This document shows, one piece after another, positions 9,809-18,701 of a stretch of 64,000 nucleotides of DNA. Below the pieces are notes generated by a model. It was not told the DNA's origin, searched no databases, and was given only the letters and a program-made list of their open reading frames with translations. The position numbers and the translations under genes were made by a program. The stretch spans positions 1 through 64,000 of the forward strand of contig NZ_DAIDJE010000206.1 in NCBI RefSeq assembly GCF_027451485.1. The letters run 5' to 3'. The DNA comes from Bradyrhizobium sp. Lineage in GTDB: Bacteria; Pseudomonadota; Alphaproteobacteria; Rhizobiales; Xanthobacteraceae. Each line of letters starts with the position of its first letter. Within the stretch, counting starts at the first letter, position 1.

Positions 9809-11062
9809 TTAGCGGGTAGTGCGGGCGCGCCGCATCGGCTTGAGCGCGACCAGCGCCAGAATGCCGGTCAGCGCGTCGAGTGCAATCACGATCGCAAACA
9901 CAGGAAGCCAGCTTCCGGTCTGTTCGCGCAGCAGGGCTGCGAGCGGGCCGCCGAGGATAGAACCAACGCCCTGGGCGATATAGAGCAGCCCGTAATTGGT
10001 CGTCGCGTGCTCGGCGCCGAAGGTGTCGGTCAGGGTGGAGGGGAAAAGCGAGAAGATTTCGCCCCAGCCAAAGAACACGACGCCGGAGAGAAGCACGAAC
10101 AGCATGGCATTGTCGCGCGACAGAACCATCAGCGTGACCGCGGCCGCCTCCATCAGGAAGGCGATCGCCATGGTGTTCTCCCGGCCGATCCTGTCCGAGA
10201 CCCAGCCGAAGAACGGCCGGGTCAACCCGTTGGTGATGCGGTCGATGTTGAGCGCGAGCGGCAGCGCCGCCATACCGAAAACGGTCACGCTGGTCACGCC
10301 GAAGTCGCGGGAAAATGCCCCGAACTGCGAGATGACCATCAAGCCGCCGGTCGACATCATCGTCATCATGACGAACATCAGCCAGAACACGTTGCTGCGC
10401 AGCATCTGGTCCGGCGGGGTGCCGGCTCTCGAAACCTGGACCGCCGGTTGCGGCAACACGTCGTCCGCTGTCGGCAGACGCAGCGCAAGCGCGGCGGCTG
10501 CGCCGACCAGGCCGAGAATGATACCGAACACGACCAGCGTTTGCCTGTAGCCGCTCGCGTTGATCATGTCGTAGATGGGCGTGTTCGTCAGAAGTGCGCC
10601 GAAGCCGTAGCCTGCGGCGACCACGCCGGTTGCGAAGCCGCGCCGGTCCGGAAACCAGCGGACCATCAGGCCGACGACGCCGACATAGACGATGCCAGTG
10701 CCGATACCGCAGAACAGCCCATAGGTGAGATAGAGGCCGGCCAGGGTCGTGACATAGCTGGCCGTGATCCAGCCGAGACCAGACAACAGGCAGCCACTCG
10801 AAATCAGCAGTCGCGCGCCGAATTTGTCGATCAAATAGCCCTGGAGCGGCGACAGGAACGTCTGTAGCACGATCAGGATCGTGAAAGTGACCTGAAGCGC
10901 CGATAGATGGACGCCGAGGCTGTCCTGCAGCGGCTTGGTGAAGAACGCCCAGCCATATTGCGGGCTCGAGATCGACATCATCGCGATGAGCCCCAGCACC
11001 AGCTGGGTCCAGCGCGTGGCGGTCACGGACTGAGCCGACGCTACACCGTTCACTGTGGTCAT
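9809..11062 (-). CDS. MFS transporter, oxalate/formate antiporter (OFA) family
   Basis: Inner-membrane carrier of 417 residues with twelve helices. The opening after helix 1 (SSPQYGWAFFTKPLQDSLG), the DKFGARLLI loop and the central GWVSDRIGRENTM loop match the OFA/OxlT family, which exchange small carboxylates such as oxalate, formate or lactate. The ATG at 11062 follows GGGGGA; an upstream extension to 11260 has no such site. No oxalate-degradation genes are nearby, so the substrate is open. Confidence 0.88.
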   Translation of the reverse strand: MTTVNGVASAQSVTATRWTQLVLGLIAMMSISSPQYGWAFFTKPLQDSLGVHLSALQVTFTILIVLQTFLSPLQGYLIDKFGARLLISSGCLLSGLGWITASYVTTLAGLYLTYGLFCGIGTGIVYVGVVGLMVRWFPDRRGFATGVVAAGYGFGALLTNTPIYDMINASGYRQTLVVFGIILGLVGAAAALALRLPTADDVLPQPAVQVSRAGTPPDQMLRSNVFWLMFVMMTMMSTGGLMVISQFGAFSRDFGVTSVTVFGMAALPLALNIDRITNGLTRPFFGWVSDRIGRENTMAIAFLMEAAAVTLMVLSRDNAMLFVLLSGVVFFGWGEIFSLFPSTLTDTFGAEHATTNYGLLYIAQGVGSILGGPLAALLREQTGSWLPVFAIVIALDALTGILALVALKPMRRARTTR

Positions 11063-11366
11063 TTTGTTGTCCCCCGATCTGTTATCGCAGCCCATTCTGC
11101 CGCTGCTCTTTTGCAAAAACTGTACCATTTGCCGCTCCAAGTGCAATGTCGGGGCTATGATCCAATCGTAGGATGATGCGGGATGTGCCGCCCTAAACGG
11201 GGTTCTCGGGCCGCCTTCATGGAGAACAAAGCGCTGGGACGACAATTGAAGAGAGCACAACAGACGTGCTCACATTGTAGTTGTAGCGCGGCCGCTAGGC
11301 CCGGGCGCATTTGCCAACGGCCTTTGTTTGGTTGGTGTTGATTTGTTCGCTTCTGTCGAGGCAAGG
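11063..11366. other. Divergent intergenic region, OFA transporter / M15 peptidase
   Basis: This 304-nt gap separates two divergently read genes. I see no RNA gene and no clear operator. Confidence 0.5.
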
Positions 11367-12170
11367 ATGTTCGGACGCTTCTCTTCGCTCGGTCGACTAG
11401 CGATGCTGATGGTGTCGGTCGCCAGCATACAAACCAGTGGAACGTTTTCGGCTGCGGCCGAAGCCAGCCGGATCAGCCCTCTGACCCCGGAGTCCTGCGC
11501 CGACATGAGGTTGCACAGGACGCTCGGTCCCAACAGCGTCATCGATTGTCAACGGCTGGTGCGTTTGAAATTTGACTATTTCGGCTTTGACGGCCGCGTC
11601 CATGGCGACGGCGAACTGGTGGTCTTGGATGCCGCCGCCGATCATGTCGCCAACATCTTCAGGGCATTGCTCAAGATGCATTTCCCAATTCAGCGAGCCA
11701 GATTGCTGAACCAATACGATGGCGACGATGATGCCTCGATGGCAGACAACAATACGTCTGCGTTCAACGACCGGATGGTTTCGGGCGGAACGAGCCTTTC
11801 ACTCCATGCCTATGGCCTTGCGATCGATCTGAACCCGATCCAAAACCCGTTCTTGCAGCGAGAAAACGGAGCGCTGCATGTCAGTCCGAAAGCCGGTGAA
11901 AGTTACCTGAACCGCGCTGACATTCGTCCCGGAATGGCTGAAGCCGTCGTCGACGTCTTTGCAGAAAATGGCTTCGCGATCTGGGGAGGGGATTGGAAAA
12001 ACCCGATTGACTATCAGCACTTCCAGGTAGGCCGCGGCCTTGCAAGGCGATTAGCGGAAGTGTCAGGCGCAAGCGCCAAGGCGATCTTTGAGGTGCAGAT
12101 TGAACAATATCGCCGGTGCCGGCGCGCGGGTCAGAGTAGGAGGGCCTGTATCGCTGGATCTCCGGGCTAG
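11367..12170 (+). CDS. Secreted M15-family D,D-/L,D-carboxypeptidase-like protein
   Basis: A 267-residue protein with an N-terminal signal (hydrophobic stretch LAMLMVSVASI, Ala-rich cleavage region near residue 33) followed by a VanY/M15_4-type zinc peptidase domain. Zinc and catalytic residues are visible in SLHAYGLAIDLNP (S-x-H-x6-D) and DWKNPIDYQHFQ (D-x2-H). Likely trims peptidoglycan peptides in the periplasm. The ATG at 11367 is chosen for its GAGGCAAGG site and because the signal peptide follows at once; a TTG at 11328 would add 13 residues. Confidence 0.83.
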   Translation: MFGRFSSLGRLAMLMVSVASIQTSGTFSAAAEASRISPLTPESCADMRLHRTLGPNSVIDCQRLVRLKFDYFGFDGRVHGDGELVVLDAAADHVANIFRALLKMHFPIQRARLLNQYDGDDDASMADNNTSAFNDRMVSGGTSLSLHAYGLAIDLNPIQNPFLQRENGALHVSPKAGESYLNRADIRPGMAEAVVDVFAENGFAIWGGDWKNPIDYQHFQVGRGLARRLAEVSGASAKAIFEVQIEQYRRCRRAGQSRRACIAGSPG

Positions 12171-12602
12171 TTAATCAACGAAGCCGAGGTCACAGCGCCA
12201 GTGCCGCGTCGGATGTCGTGCTCCATCGCAGCATCCACCTTCACGAACTTCGGAAAGCAACGGGCCGCTCACGAGTCTGTTGATTTTAGCAACGCGTTAT
12301 TGATCTGAAGCCGTGGGTCGAATTCGCCGCCTGTGGGGGCGGGCCTCCAGATGGGCAGCGGCGCACGCCGAAACGTAAAAACTGGCGGAATTTTGACGGG
12401 GGGCGCTCGCCATTCCGAATTTTCGTCGCGGCGCCCGCTTGCGAGTTCCATTTAGGACAGGGTCACTGTCTTGGGTGCGCATCGAAATTATCGTAAGTTA
12501 TTTCCAAATAGATCGAAGAATGTACGGTTGGTTGGGGCGCCGGCAGGCGGGGGGAGGCTGATGACGAATGAGTAGTGTGTTCATTGGAGCGGCTGCCAGG
12601 GT
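12171..12602. other. Gene-free stretch with a repeat relic
   Basis: This 432-nt stretch shows no coding signal. Positions 12242-12257 (CACGAACTTCGGAAAG) match exactly 16 bases of the hairpin arm at 55301-55316, so a fragment of that repeat family seems to be present. Elsewhere there is only a short GACAG..CTGTC dyad near 12458. Confidence 0.5.
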
Positions 12603-13337
12603 ATGTCGAGCGTCTCCGCAGTCCCGACCTATATCTTGCAAAGCGATGGCCTATTCCGTGAAGGTCTTCGGCTAATACTATCGAAGACTCGCTTTCGTCC
12701 TCATGGTTGCGCAATCGACTTGGAAGATCTCTCCGGAATTCCCGATAACAGGCCTATCCTGTTTATCGCGGCGGTGGACGCGAACCCGGCCGTCATCTGC
12801 AGCAAGATCAGGAGCCGTTATCCGCACGCCTACATCGTGGCGGTTGCTGACGAGAGCAATCCGCGTTCGCTTGCCAGCGCACTCGACGACGGAGCAAACG
12901 CTGCGATCTTCAATACCGTCAGCCCGAGCGACCTCGTGAGCACGCTGCAGGCCGTCGTCAACGGCAAGCTCATTCTGATAGACGCCCGTCTCTGGCCGCT
13001 GGAAATCCAGCCGAAGGTCGAAGACCCACCGTCGCCACCCCTCATCAGTGCGATGCCCTGGGATATGGCCGAGGAATCTTCGGCCATGAAGCTGTCGGCC
13101 CGAGAGGTCGCGATCCTTGAACGTATCGTTCGCGGCGATTCGAACAAGCAGGTGGCTAGGTTCTTCAGAATTGCGGAGCCGACGGTGAAAGCGCACGTGA
13201 AGGCGATCTTGAGAAAAATCGGCGCCAGCAACCGGACACAGGCTGCGATCTGGGCCTTCAACAACCGACTGTTCGATCGGGTCGGGGAGGAGCCGGCTGA
13301 ACTGCCGATCTTGCTCCAGGACGAAACGGCCCATTGA
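12603..13337 (+). CDS. LuxR/NarL-type regulator with degenerate receiver domain
   Basis: DNA-binding regulator of 244 residues. Residues about 8-125 keep the receiver fold pattern, but the acidic pair is reduced to a single D15, the phosphoacceptor position appears to be Ala (LFIAAVDANP), and the conserved Lys is Asn (AIFN104TVSP). A linker leads to a LuxR-type HTH with LSAREVAILERIVRGDSNKQ and PTVKAHVKAILRKIGASNR. It therefore probably does not respond to phosphorylation in the usual way. No histidine kinase is adjacent. Targets are unknown. Confidence 0.85.
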   Translation: MSSVSAVPTYILQSDGLFREGLRLILSKTRFRPHGCAIDLEDLSGIPDNRPILFIAAVDANPAVICSKIRSRYPHAYIVAVADESNPRSLASALDDGANAAIFNTVSPSDLVSTLQAVVNGKLILIDARLWPLEIQPKVEDPPSPPLISAMPWDMAEESSAMKLSAREVAILERIVRGDSNKQVARFFRIAEPTVKAHVKAILRKIGASNRTQAAIWAFNNRLFDRVGEEPAELPILLQDETAH

Positions 13338-13445
13338 GCTTCGATTCCGACCGCATGACCGGACCGATTCCAACATCCGCATCCCGTCCCAACAGCCACT
13401 TCTGCAATGTTGGTGTCAAAGGGTCATTAGCGCCGCATGAGCGCG

Positions 13446-14084
13446 TCAGTTTGTGCCGCCATCTCGATGCAATTTGCGCCGCGGCCATCGCGGACGTGGG
13501 GGCTTGCTCGCGGGCCTGACTGTCGCGACCTCGACGACGGATGTCACTGCAAGGACGAGTGCGACAAGCAGCGCGAATTGCCTTGCGCTTTCGAACCGCC
13601 GGGGTGACGACGGCCGGTCTGAAATGTGGTTCGGCTCGGGATCGCTCGGATCGAGCCGAAGCACGTCCAAGTCAGACCAAGGCTCCGTCAGCGTCGCCTC
13701 CTGCACCCGCACGGGCGTTTCTTCCGGCACGAGGACACGCAGTTCTGCGTGCGCAGGGTGATGGTCGTAAGTCCAGCATCCGTCGCCGTCCCTGACGAGG
13801 ACGTGTGCAGGCCACGTCCTCGCGGCTTCCGCCCGATCCAGGCAACGGCGAGAGGCGTGCGCCACCGTCGTACCGAGAACGAGCAGGACCGCCAGCGCTG
13901 CGGCGAGCGGCGGAAGACCATGTTGGAGGCGCACATAGTTTCCGACACTCGCCGCATCGCCCGCGCCGATGACATGATCGGGATCGCACCACTGCGCGAA
14001 GCACTCCCGGCAAATCATGGCGTCCCCATGCCAGAACGAAGCCTTGACGTCATCCACGTCGCGCCGGCACGAATGGCAAATCAT
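13446..14084 (-). CDS. Zinc-knuckle membrane protein of unknown function
   Basis: A 212-residue protein I do not recognise. The N-terminus has two CxxC knuckles (CHSC at 3-6 and CREC at about 25-28) that could bind zinc, then a hydrophobic segment (LPPLAAALAVLLVLG) and a second near residue 170 (FALLVALVLAVTSVV), with a basic tail. Its ATG overlaps the stop of the upstream gene in an ATGA arrangement, so it is translationally coupled as the last gene of a three-gene operon. Confidence 0.65.
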   Translation of the reverse strand: MICHSCRRDVDDVKASFWHGDAMICRECFAQWCDPDHVIGAGDAASVGNYVRLQHGLPPLAAALAVLLVLGTTVAHASRRCLDRAEAARTWPAHVLVRDGDGCWTYDHHPAHAELRVLVPEETPVRVQEATLTEPWSDLDVLRLDPSDPEPNHISDRPSSPRRFESARQFALLVALVLAVTSVVEVATVRPASKPPRPRWPRRKLHRDGGTN

Positions 14085-14308
14085 CGCGGCCCCTCATTGA
14101 TGAGGCGCAGCAGTTCCGCGCGGGTTTCGCGCCGTTGCAGCCCGGTGACGAACTCTTCTCCGGCGCGCCTGTCCGAATTGGAATGGAGCCGCGCCTGCTC
14201 GGTCCGATCGCCGTCCATTCTCGTCGCCGCGCAACCTTCAAGCATGGCTGAGAGCAGCATGATGACGGGTGGTGCCGCGAGCAGGAGATAGGGCACCACC
14301 CTGTACAC
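14081..14308 (-). CDS. Small single-pass membrane protein
   Basis: A 75-residue product with one N-terminal hydrophobic segment (VVPYLLLAAPPVIMLLSAML) ending in LEGC, which could serve as a weak lipobox, then a charged soluble tail. The GTG at 14308 lies 2 nt after the upstream stop, fitting translational reinitiation; the next gene overlaps its stop by 4 nt. Function unknown. An alternative ATG inside the hydrophobic segment would destroy the membrane anchor. Confidence 0.55.
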   Translation of the reverse strand: MYRVVPYLLLAAPPVIMLLSAMLEGCAATRMDGDRTEQARLHSNSDRRAGEEFVTGLQRRETRAELLRLINEGPR

Positions 14309-14310
14309 GA

Positions 14311-14766
14311 TCAGCCCGCCATGTCGGCGGCTTTCGCCGCGATCCTGTCCCGGAACGTCCCGCACAGCTGACGGACTTCGTCCGTCGCGCTGGAGCAGGA
14401 TTCGATTTCATTGAAGATGCGCTTGCCCTCCTTGCGATAGCGCGCCGCCGTCGTCTTGATCTCCTTGAGCATGTCGGAAGCCGACGTGGTGAGTTGTTCG
14501 CAGCGCTTGGCCATTTCCTTCACGAATTCGCCGACGGCTTCGATTTCCTTCGCGGTCACCTCGTACTCCTTGACAATGGCCTCGGCCGACAGCCTGCCGA
14601 TCTCGGTTGCGTCCTCGTGGTGGCTGACATATTCCGGAACCGACGGGAGCCGCGGCATCGGTTCGACCGGCTGGATGTGCGCAGGCCTTTGTTGGACGGC
14701 TTCCCGGATGTCCCCTTCGAGTTCGGCTACATTGAAGGGCTTTACCGCAGCATTCTGTGCTCTCAT
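14311..14766 (-). CDS. Coiled-coil protein of unknown function
   Basis: A 151-residue acidic, mostly helical protein; residues about 55-150 form a long heptad-rich stretch (IVKEYEVTAKEIEAVGEFVK, then MLKEIKTTAARYRKEGKRI). It has no signal peptide. First gene of a compact operon whose two following genes encode membrane-anchored proteins. Not recognised; a scaffold or chemoreceptor-like helix is possible but not shown. Confidence 0.65.
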   Translation of the reverse strand: MRAQNAAVKPFNVAELEGDIREAVQQRPAHIQPVEPMPRLPSVPEYVSHHEDATEIGRLSAEAIVKEYEVTAKEIEAVGEFVKEMAKRCEQLTTSASDMLKEIKTTAARYRKEGKRIFNEIESCSSATDEVRQLCGTFRDRIAAKAADMAG

Positions 14767-14933
14767 TTTGTTCGCTCCTCTGGCAACGTTCTCGCTTCAA
14801 AGAGCTGGTTGCTTTGCCTCCAGCCCGTGGATCGCCGGGCCAGCCCTCGGGTTCGAGACGCTGTACCACCCGGCAATTTCTTGATTTCCGAAGAGGCTAC
14901 CGATTCACCCGACTGGTCCCCATGTCACGTTTC

Positions 14934-15122
14934 CTAGATTGGATTGACACCGTCGTCCCACATGTATTCTTCACACGTCACACAGCGGTACAGGCGGACG
15001 GTGTTGCCACGCTGGGAATCGAGAATTGAATAGGCGAGAGGAGAGTGCGCGCCACACCTTCGGCAACTGAGCCGCCAGCACTCCATTGGAGTCTCAATTC
15101 GCGGTCCATCGCTGTCAATCAT
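14934..15122 (-). CDS. Small zinc-ribbon protein
   Basis: A 62-residue protein with two Cys pairs, CRRCG near residue 19 and CVTCEEYMW near residue 49, the spacing of a rubredoxin-like or zinc-ribbon fold. The ATG at 15122 (MIDSDGPRIETPMECWRLS) is preferred; a GGAGAGG lies about 10 nt upstream. An open extension to 15200 is less likely. Function unknown; a palindrome lies about 95 nt upstream. Confidence 0.6.
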   Translation of the reverse strand: MIDSDGPRIETPMECWRLSCRRCGAHSPLAYSILDSQRGNTVRLYRCVTCEEYMWDDGVNPI

Positions 15123-15213
15123 GGCGCGAGCGCCTCTCCAGCCACACCCAAAGTCGCGTCGATTGATCGTGGCAAAACCGGTGGAATTGCGTCTTTTCAA
15201 CGGGGCTTATTGA

Positions 15214-15231
15214 CTAGTCCCTTGGGACTAG
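15214..15231. promoter_or_regulatory. Perfect dyad CTAGTCCC-TT-GGGACTAG
   Basis: Eight-base arms with a two-base centre, located 92-109 nt upstream of the zinc-ribbon gene. Size and symmetry fit a dimeric regulator site, for example of a LuxR-type protein. The link to the regulator at 12603 is only a guess. Confidence 0.4.
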
Positions 15232-15397
15232 CTCCCCGGCGCGACGCGCGCTTCAAATCGCGACCGAGCGCGGCATCGCGTCGGCATGAAACAGGAAGGC
15301 TCTCGGCTTCAACGAGGACTGGCGAAACACTGCGGCGGGCGAATGGCCGTTAGCACGCAGATTTGCGCGGTCGGTGTACGCTGTCGGCGTCCGGTAG

Positions 15398-16234
15398 TTA
15401 CGACCGCGATTGCCACTGACTCTGACGACCGGCCTGATCGACCTTCACCGCAACCGTCAGCGTTTCGGTGCCGCCGCCATAGCGGGTGCCGCGCACCGGC
15501 GCGGCGCCGAGATAATCGAGCCCGATGGCCACGCGGGCGTGGGCGTCGGTGGCGCAGATCGCGTTCGCCGGATCGAAGGCAACCCAACCGAGATCGGGCA
15601 CAAACGCTTCCGCCCAGGCATGGCCGGCCTGCTGATGCACCATGCCGTCGGCGCGCAGAAAATGTCCCGAGACGAAGCGCGCGGGTACGCCGACCGCACG
15701 CGCGCAAGCGATGAAGATATGTGCGTAGTCCTGGCACACGCCCCGCTTCAGGCCGAATGCTTCGGCGGCCGACGTCCCGCTATGGGTGGGGTCCGGGTCG
15801 AAGGTCATGTGGTCGTTGATCTGAAGCATCAGGGCGTGCAGGAATCCGAGGGCGTCGCTTTCCGATTCCGAACTCAGTTCGCGCGAGAAAGTCTCCATCG
15901 CCGCATTGACCCGGGTCAGCGGCGTGGCGCGCAGGAACAGGCTGGGCGGAAATCGTTCGTCGGTGCCGCGCAGCACGCCTCCGGTGTCGTGGGTTTCGAT
16001 CAGGCCTTCGGCCGTAATGGTGAGATCGGAAAGGGTGCCTTCGGTCAACAGATGGGTGATGTTGCCGAAGGCGTCCTGACGCCCATGGAGGCGGGAGTCA
16101 GTCGAGACGTCGATCTGCCATTCGGCGACGTATTGTCCGTCATGGCTGCCCGGCATCATCCGCAGGACTTGCGTGATGCCGGTCGCAGCCGGTTCGTAGC
16201 GGTAGGTCGTGGAATGGGTGATGCGCAGGCGCAT
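15398..16234 (-). CDS. Transglutaminase-like cysteine protease (Anbu-associated)
   Basis: A 278-residue cytosolic protein of the transglutaminase/protease superfamily. The N-terminal Bact_transglu_N domain begins MRLRITHSTTYRYEP; the catalytic triad is C167 (GVCQDYAH), H205 (GHAWAEA) and D221 (FDPANA). It is the last gene of a run with an alpha-E protein and a circularly permuted ATP-grasp protein, a set repeatedly found with Anbu. Proposed roles are peptide ligation or cleavage, unproven. Confidence 0.9.
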   Translation of the reverse strand: MRLRITHSTTYRYEPAATGITQVLRMMPGSHDGQYVAEWQIDVSTDSRLHGRQDAFGNITHLLTEGTLSDLTITAEGLIETHDTGGVLRGTDERFPPSLFLRATPLTRVNAAMETFSRELSSESESDALGFLHALMLQINDHMTFDPDPTHSGTSAAEAFGLKRGVCQDYAHIFIACARAVGVPARFVSGHFLRADGMVHQQAGHAWAEAFVPDLGWVAFDPANAICATDAHARVAIGLDYLGAAPVRGTRYGGGTETLTVAVKVDQAGRQSQWQSRS

Positions 16235-16334
16235 GATTCTGGACCTGAGTTAGACCCGGGCTGCTAGCCGTACAAACGATCGTCATGGCCGGCACGCGGG
16301 CGCGACGACAACGGATTGGGGCGATTGCAAGTCA

Positions 16335-17279
16335 TCAGGTCAGGTATTGCCTGGTAATGATTTCACCAAGCCTCGAATTGTCGGCGAGGAATTCCTGGAT
16401 GAATTCATGTACGCCGTGCTGGAAGATATCGTCGATATTGCTGTGCTCCAATCGGTTGCGGACGCCGCGGGCATGACGCTGGGCCGAGCCCTGGCGACCA
16501 TAGGCGACGCCGATCTGGTCGAGATTGCGCACGAGATTGCCGTAACAGCTTGCCAGCGACCGCGGCAGCGAGTCGTTGAGGATGAGAAGGTCCGCAATCA
16601 GCCACGGTTTCAACGTCTCGCGGTAGACCCAGTGATAGGCGGTGAGCGCCGAGACCGAACGCAGGATCGAGGTCCACTGATAGTAATCGAGCGGGCCGCC
16701 GACGTGTTCCTCCTCGGGCAGCAGCACGTGGTATTTGACATCGAGGATACGTGCGGTGTTGTCGGCGCGTTCCAGATGGACGCCAAGCCGCGAGAACCAG
16801 TAGGCGTCGTTGCGCAACATGGTGCGATAGGCCGAGCCGTCGAAGCGCAGCGAAGTCTCCTGCACGAAGCGCAGGAAGCGCGCCAGCTCCTCGCGCGTCT
16901 TCGTGCCTTTGGCCCAGACTTCCTGCAACTCGATCCATGCCGAATTGATGGTGTCCCACATTTCGCTGGTTAGTGCCGTGCGGACCGAGCGCGAATTCAG
17001 CCGCGCCGCCTCGATGCAGTTCTTGATCGAGGAGGGGTTGTTGGCGTTGAACGACAGATAGTCGACGACGTTCTGCTCGTTGGCCTCGTCGTAGACCTGG
17101 TAAAAGCTCTGGCTGACGCCGGCAGTGAGCAGCGCCGATTCCCATTCATTGGTCTTGCCGATATAGGCGGCCGGCAGCGCGGTCACCCGCAGCGTCGCGT
17201 CGATGGTGCGTGCGATATATTCGGCCCGTTCGACGTAGCGGGCGAGCCAGTAGAGGTTTTCGGCGGTGCGCGACAGCAT
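16335..17279 (-). CDS. Alpha-E domain-containing protein
   Basis: An all-helical 314-residue protein of the DUF403/alpha-E family. The opening MLSRTAENLYWLARYVERAEYIAR is typical. It has no known catalytic residues; the family is found almost only beside circularly permuted ATP-grasp and transglutaminase genes, and is assumed to form a complex with them. It starts 3 nt after the ATP-grasp stop, so the two are cotranscribed. Confidence 0.92.
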   Translation of the reverse strand: MLSRTAENLYWLARYVERAEYIARTIDATLRVTALPAAYIGKTNEWESALLTAGVSQSFYQVYDEANEQNVVDYLSFNANNPSSIKNCIEAARLNSRSVRTALTSEMWDTINSAWIELQEVWAKGTKTREELARFLRFVQETSLRFDGSAYRTMLRNDAYWFSRLGVHLERADNTARILDVKYHVLLPEEEHVGGPLDYYQWTSILRSVSALTAYHWVYRETLKPWLIADLLILNDSLPRSLASCYGNLVRNLDQIGVAYGRQGSAQRHARGVRNRLEHSNIDDIFQHGVHEFIQEFLADNSRLGEIITRQYLT

Positions 17280-17282
17280 CGA

Positions 17283-18701
17283 CTACTCGTCCAGGATCCA
17301 GGTGTCCTTGGTGCCGCCGCCCTGGCTCGAATTCACGACCAGCGAGCCCTCCTTCAGCGCCACGCGTGTCAGGCCGCCAGCCACAATCGTGGTGTGATTG
17401 CTGCCGGTGAGCACGAATGGGCGCAGATCGACGTGCCGCGGCGCAAGTCCGGCTTCGGTACAGGTCGGGCATGTCGACAGCGCCAGCGTCGGCTGGGCGA
17501 TGAAACCTTCCGGCTCGCGTTTCAACTTGTCGCGGAACGCCTCGATAGTGGCCTTGGTCGCCGCCGGTCCGATCAGCATGCCGTAGCCGCCGGAGCCGTG
17601 AACCTCCTTCACGACGAGCTGGTCAAGATTGTCGAGCACATAGGCAAGGTCCTTTGGCTCGCGGCAGCGCCAGGTCTGTACGTTCTTCAGGATCGGTTGT
17701 TCGCTGAGATAGAATCTCACGATCTCCGGCATGTAGGAGTACATCGCCTTGTCGTCGGCAATTCCGGTGCCGACCGCGTTGGCGAGCGTGATATTGCCGG
17801 CCGCATAGGCCGACATCAGGCCGGGCACTCCGAGTGCGGAGTCCGGACGGAAGGTCAATGGGTCTATGAAGTCGTCGTCGAGGCGGCGGTAGATCACATC
17901 GACGCGTTTGAGCCCTTCGGTCGTCCGCATGAACACCTCGTCGTCCTTGACGATGAGGTCGCGGCCTTCCACGAGCTCGATGCCGAGCTTGTCGGCGAGG
18001 AACGAATGTTCGTAATAAGCCGAGTTGTAGACGCCCGGCGTCATCAGCGCGACCGTCGGCTCGGCGGACGCACTGTCGGGTGCCACCGACCGTAGCGCCG
18101 CGAGCAGCTCGTCCGGATATCGCTCCACCGGCGCGATCCGATGACGCGCGAACAGGTCCGGAAACAGCCGCATCATGATTTCGCGATTTTCCAGCATGTA
18201 GGACACGCCCGACGGGGTGCGCGCATTGTCCTCCAGCACGATGAAGTTCTCGGCATCGGTGCGGATGACGTCGATTCCGGCGACATGGACATAGATGTCG
18301 TGCGGCACGTCCTGACCGTTCATCTCCGGACGGAACACCGGGTTCTGGAAGATCAGATCCTCCGGCACGACATTGGCGCGCAGGATGTCGCGGCCGTGAT
18401 AAATGTCGCGCAGGAACAGGTTCAGCGCTTGCACGCGCTGCTTCAGTCCCTTTTCAAGGACGGCCCATTCCTTCGCCGATACGATCCTGGGGATGACGTC
18501 GAAGGGGATCAGCCTTTCCTGGGCTTCCGCATCGCCATAGACCGCGAAGGTGATGCCGATCCGGCGAAACAGCAGTTCGGCCTCCTGGCGACGATATTCC
18601 AGCGCATCCGGCGGCGTCTCCTTCAGCCAGCGGGAAAGCTCCCGATAGGCGGGGCGAATGTCTTCGCCGAGGCCGTTCATTTCATCGAAGGCAACTGCCA
18701 T
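17283..18701 (-). CDS. Circularly permuted type-2 ATP-grasp protein
   Basis: A 472-residue member of the CP_ATPgrasp_2 (DUF404/DUF407) family, predicted to form an amide or peptide bond with ATP. Conserved blocks include GVYNSAYYEHSFLADKLG, the DVIYRRLDDDFIDPL region and VVKEVHGSGGYGMLIGP. First gene of the operon with alpha-E and transglutaminase-like genes; these three normally accompany Anbu. The ATG at 18701 starts MAVAFDEMNG, the usual family N-terminus. Confidence 0.92.
   Translation of the reverse strand: MAVAFDEMNGLGEDIRPAYRELSRWLKETPPDALEYRRQEAELLFRRIGITFAVYGDAEAQERLIPFDVIPRIVSAKEWAVLEKGLKQRVQALNLFLRDIYHGRDILRANVVPEDLIFQNPVFRPEMNGQDVPHDIYVHVAGIDVIRTDAENFIVLEDNARTPSGVSYMLENREIMMRLFPDLFARHRIAPVERYPDELLAALRSVAPDSASAEPTVALMTPGVYNSAYYEHSFLADKLGIELVEGRDLIVKDDEVFMRTTEGLKRVDVIYRRLDDDFIDPLTFRPDSALGVPGLMSAYAAGNITLANAVGTGIADDKAMYSYMPEIVRFYLSEQPILKNVQTWRCREPKDLAYVLDNLDQLVVKEVHGSGGYGMLIGPAATKATIEAFRDKLKREPEGFIAQPTLALSTCPTCTEAGLAPRHVDLRPFVLTGSNHTTIVAGGLTRVALKEGSLVVNSSQGGGTKDTWILDE

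Noticed and set aside
8945-10867. 640-codon plus-strand open frame
   Set aside because: It spans, in antisense, the Anbu gene and most of the OFA transporter; both opposite-strand genes have clear family motifs.
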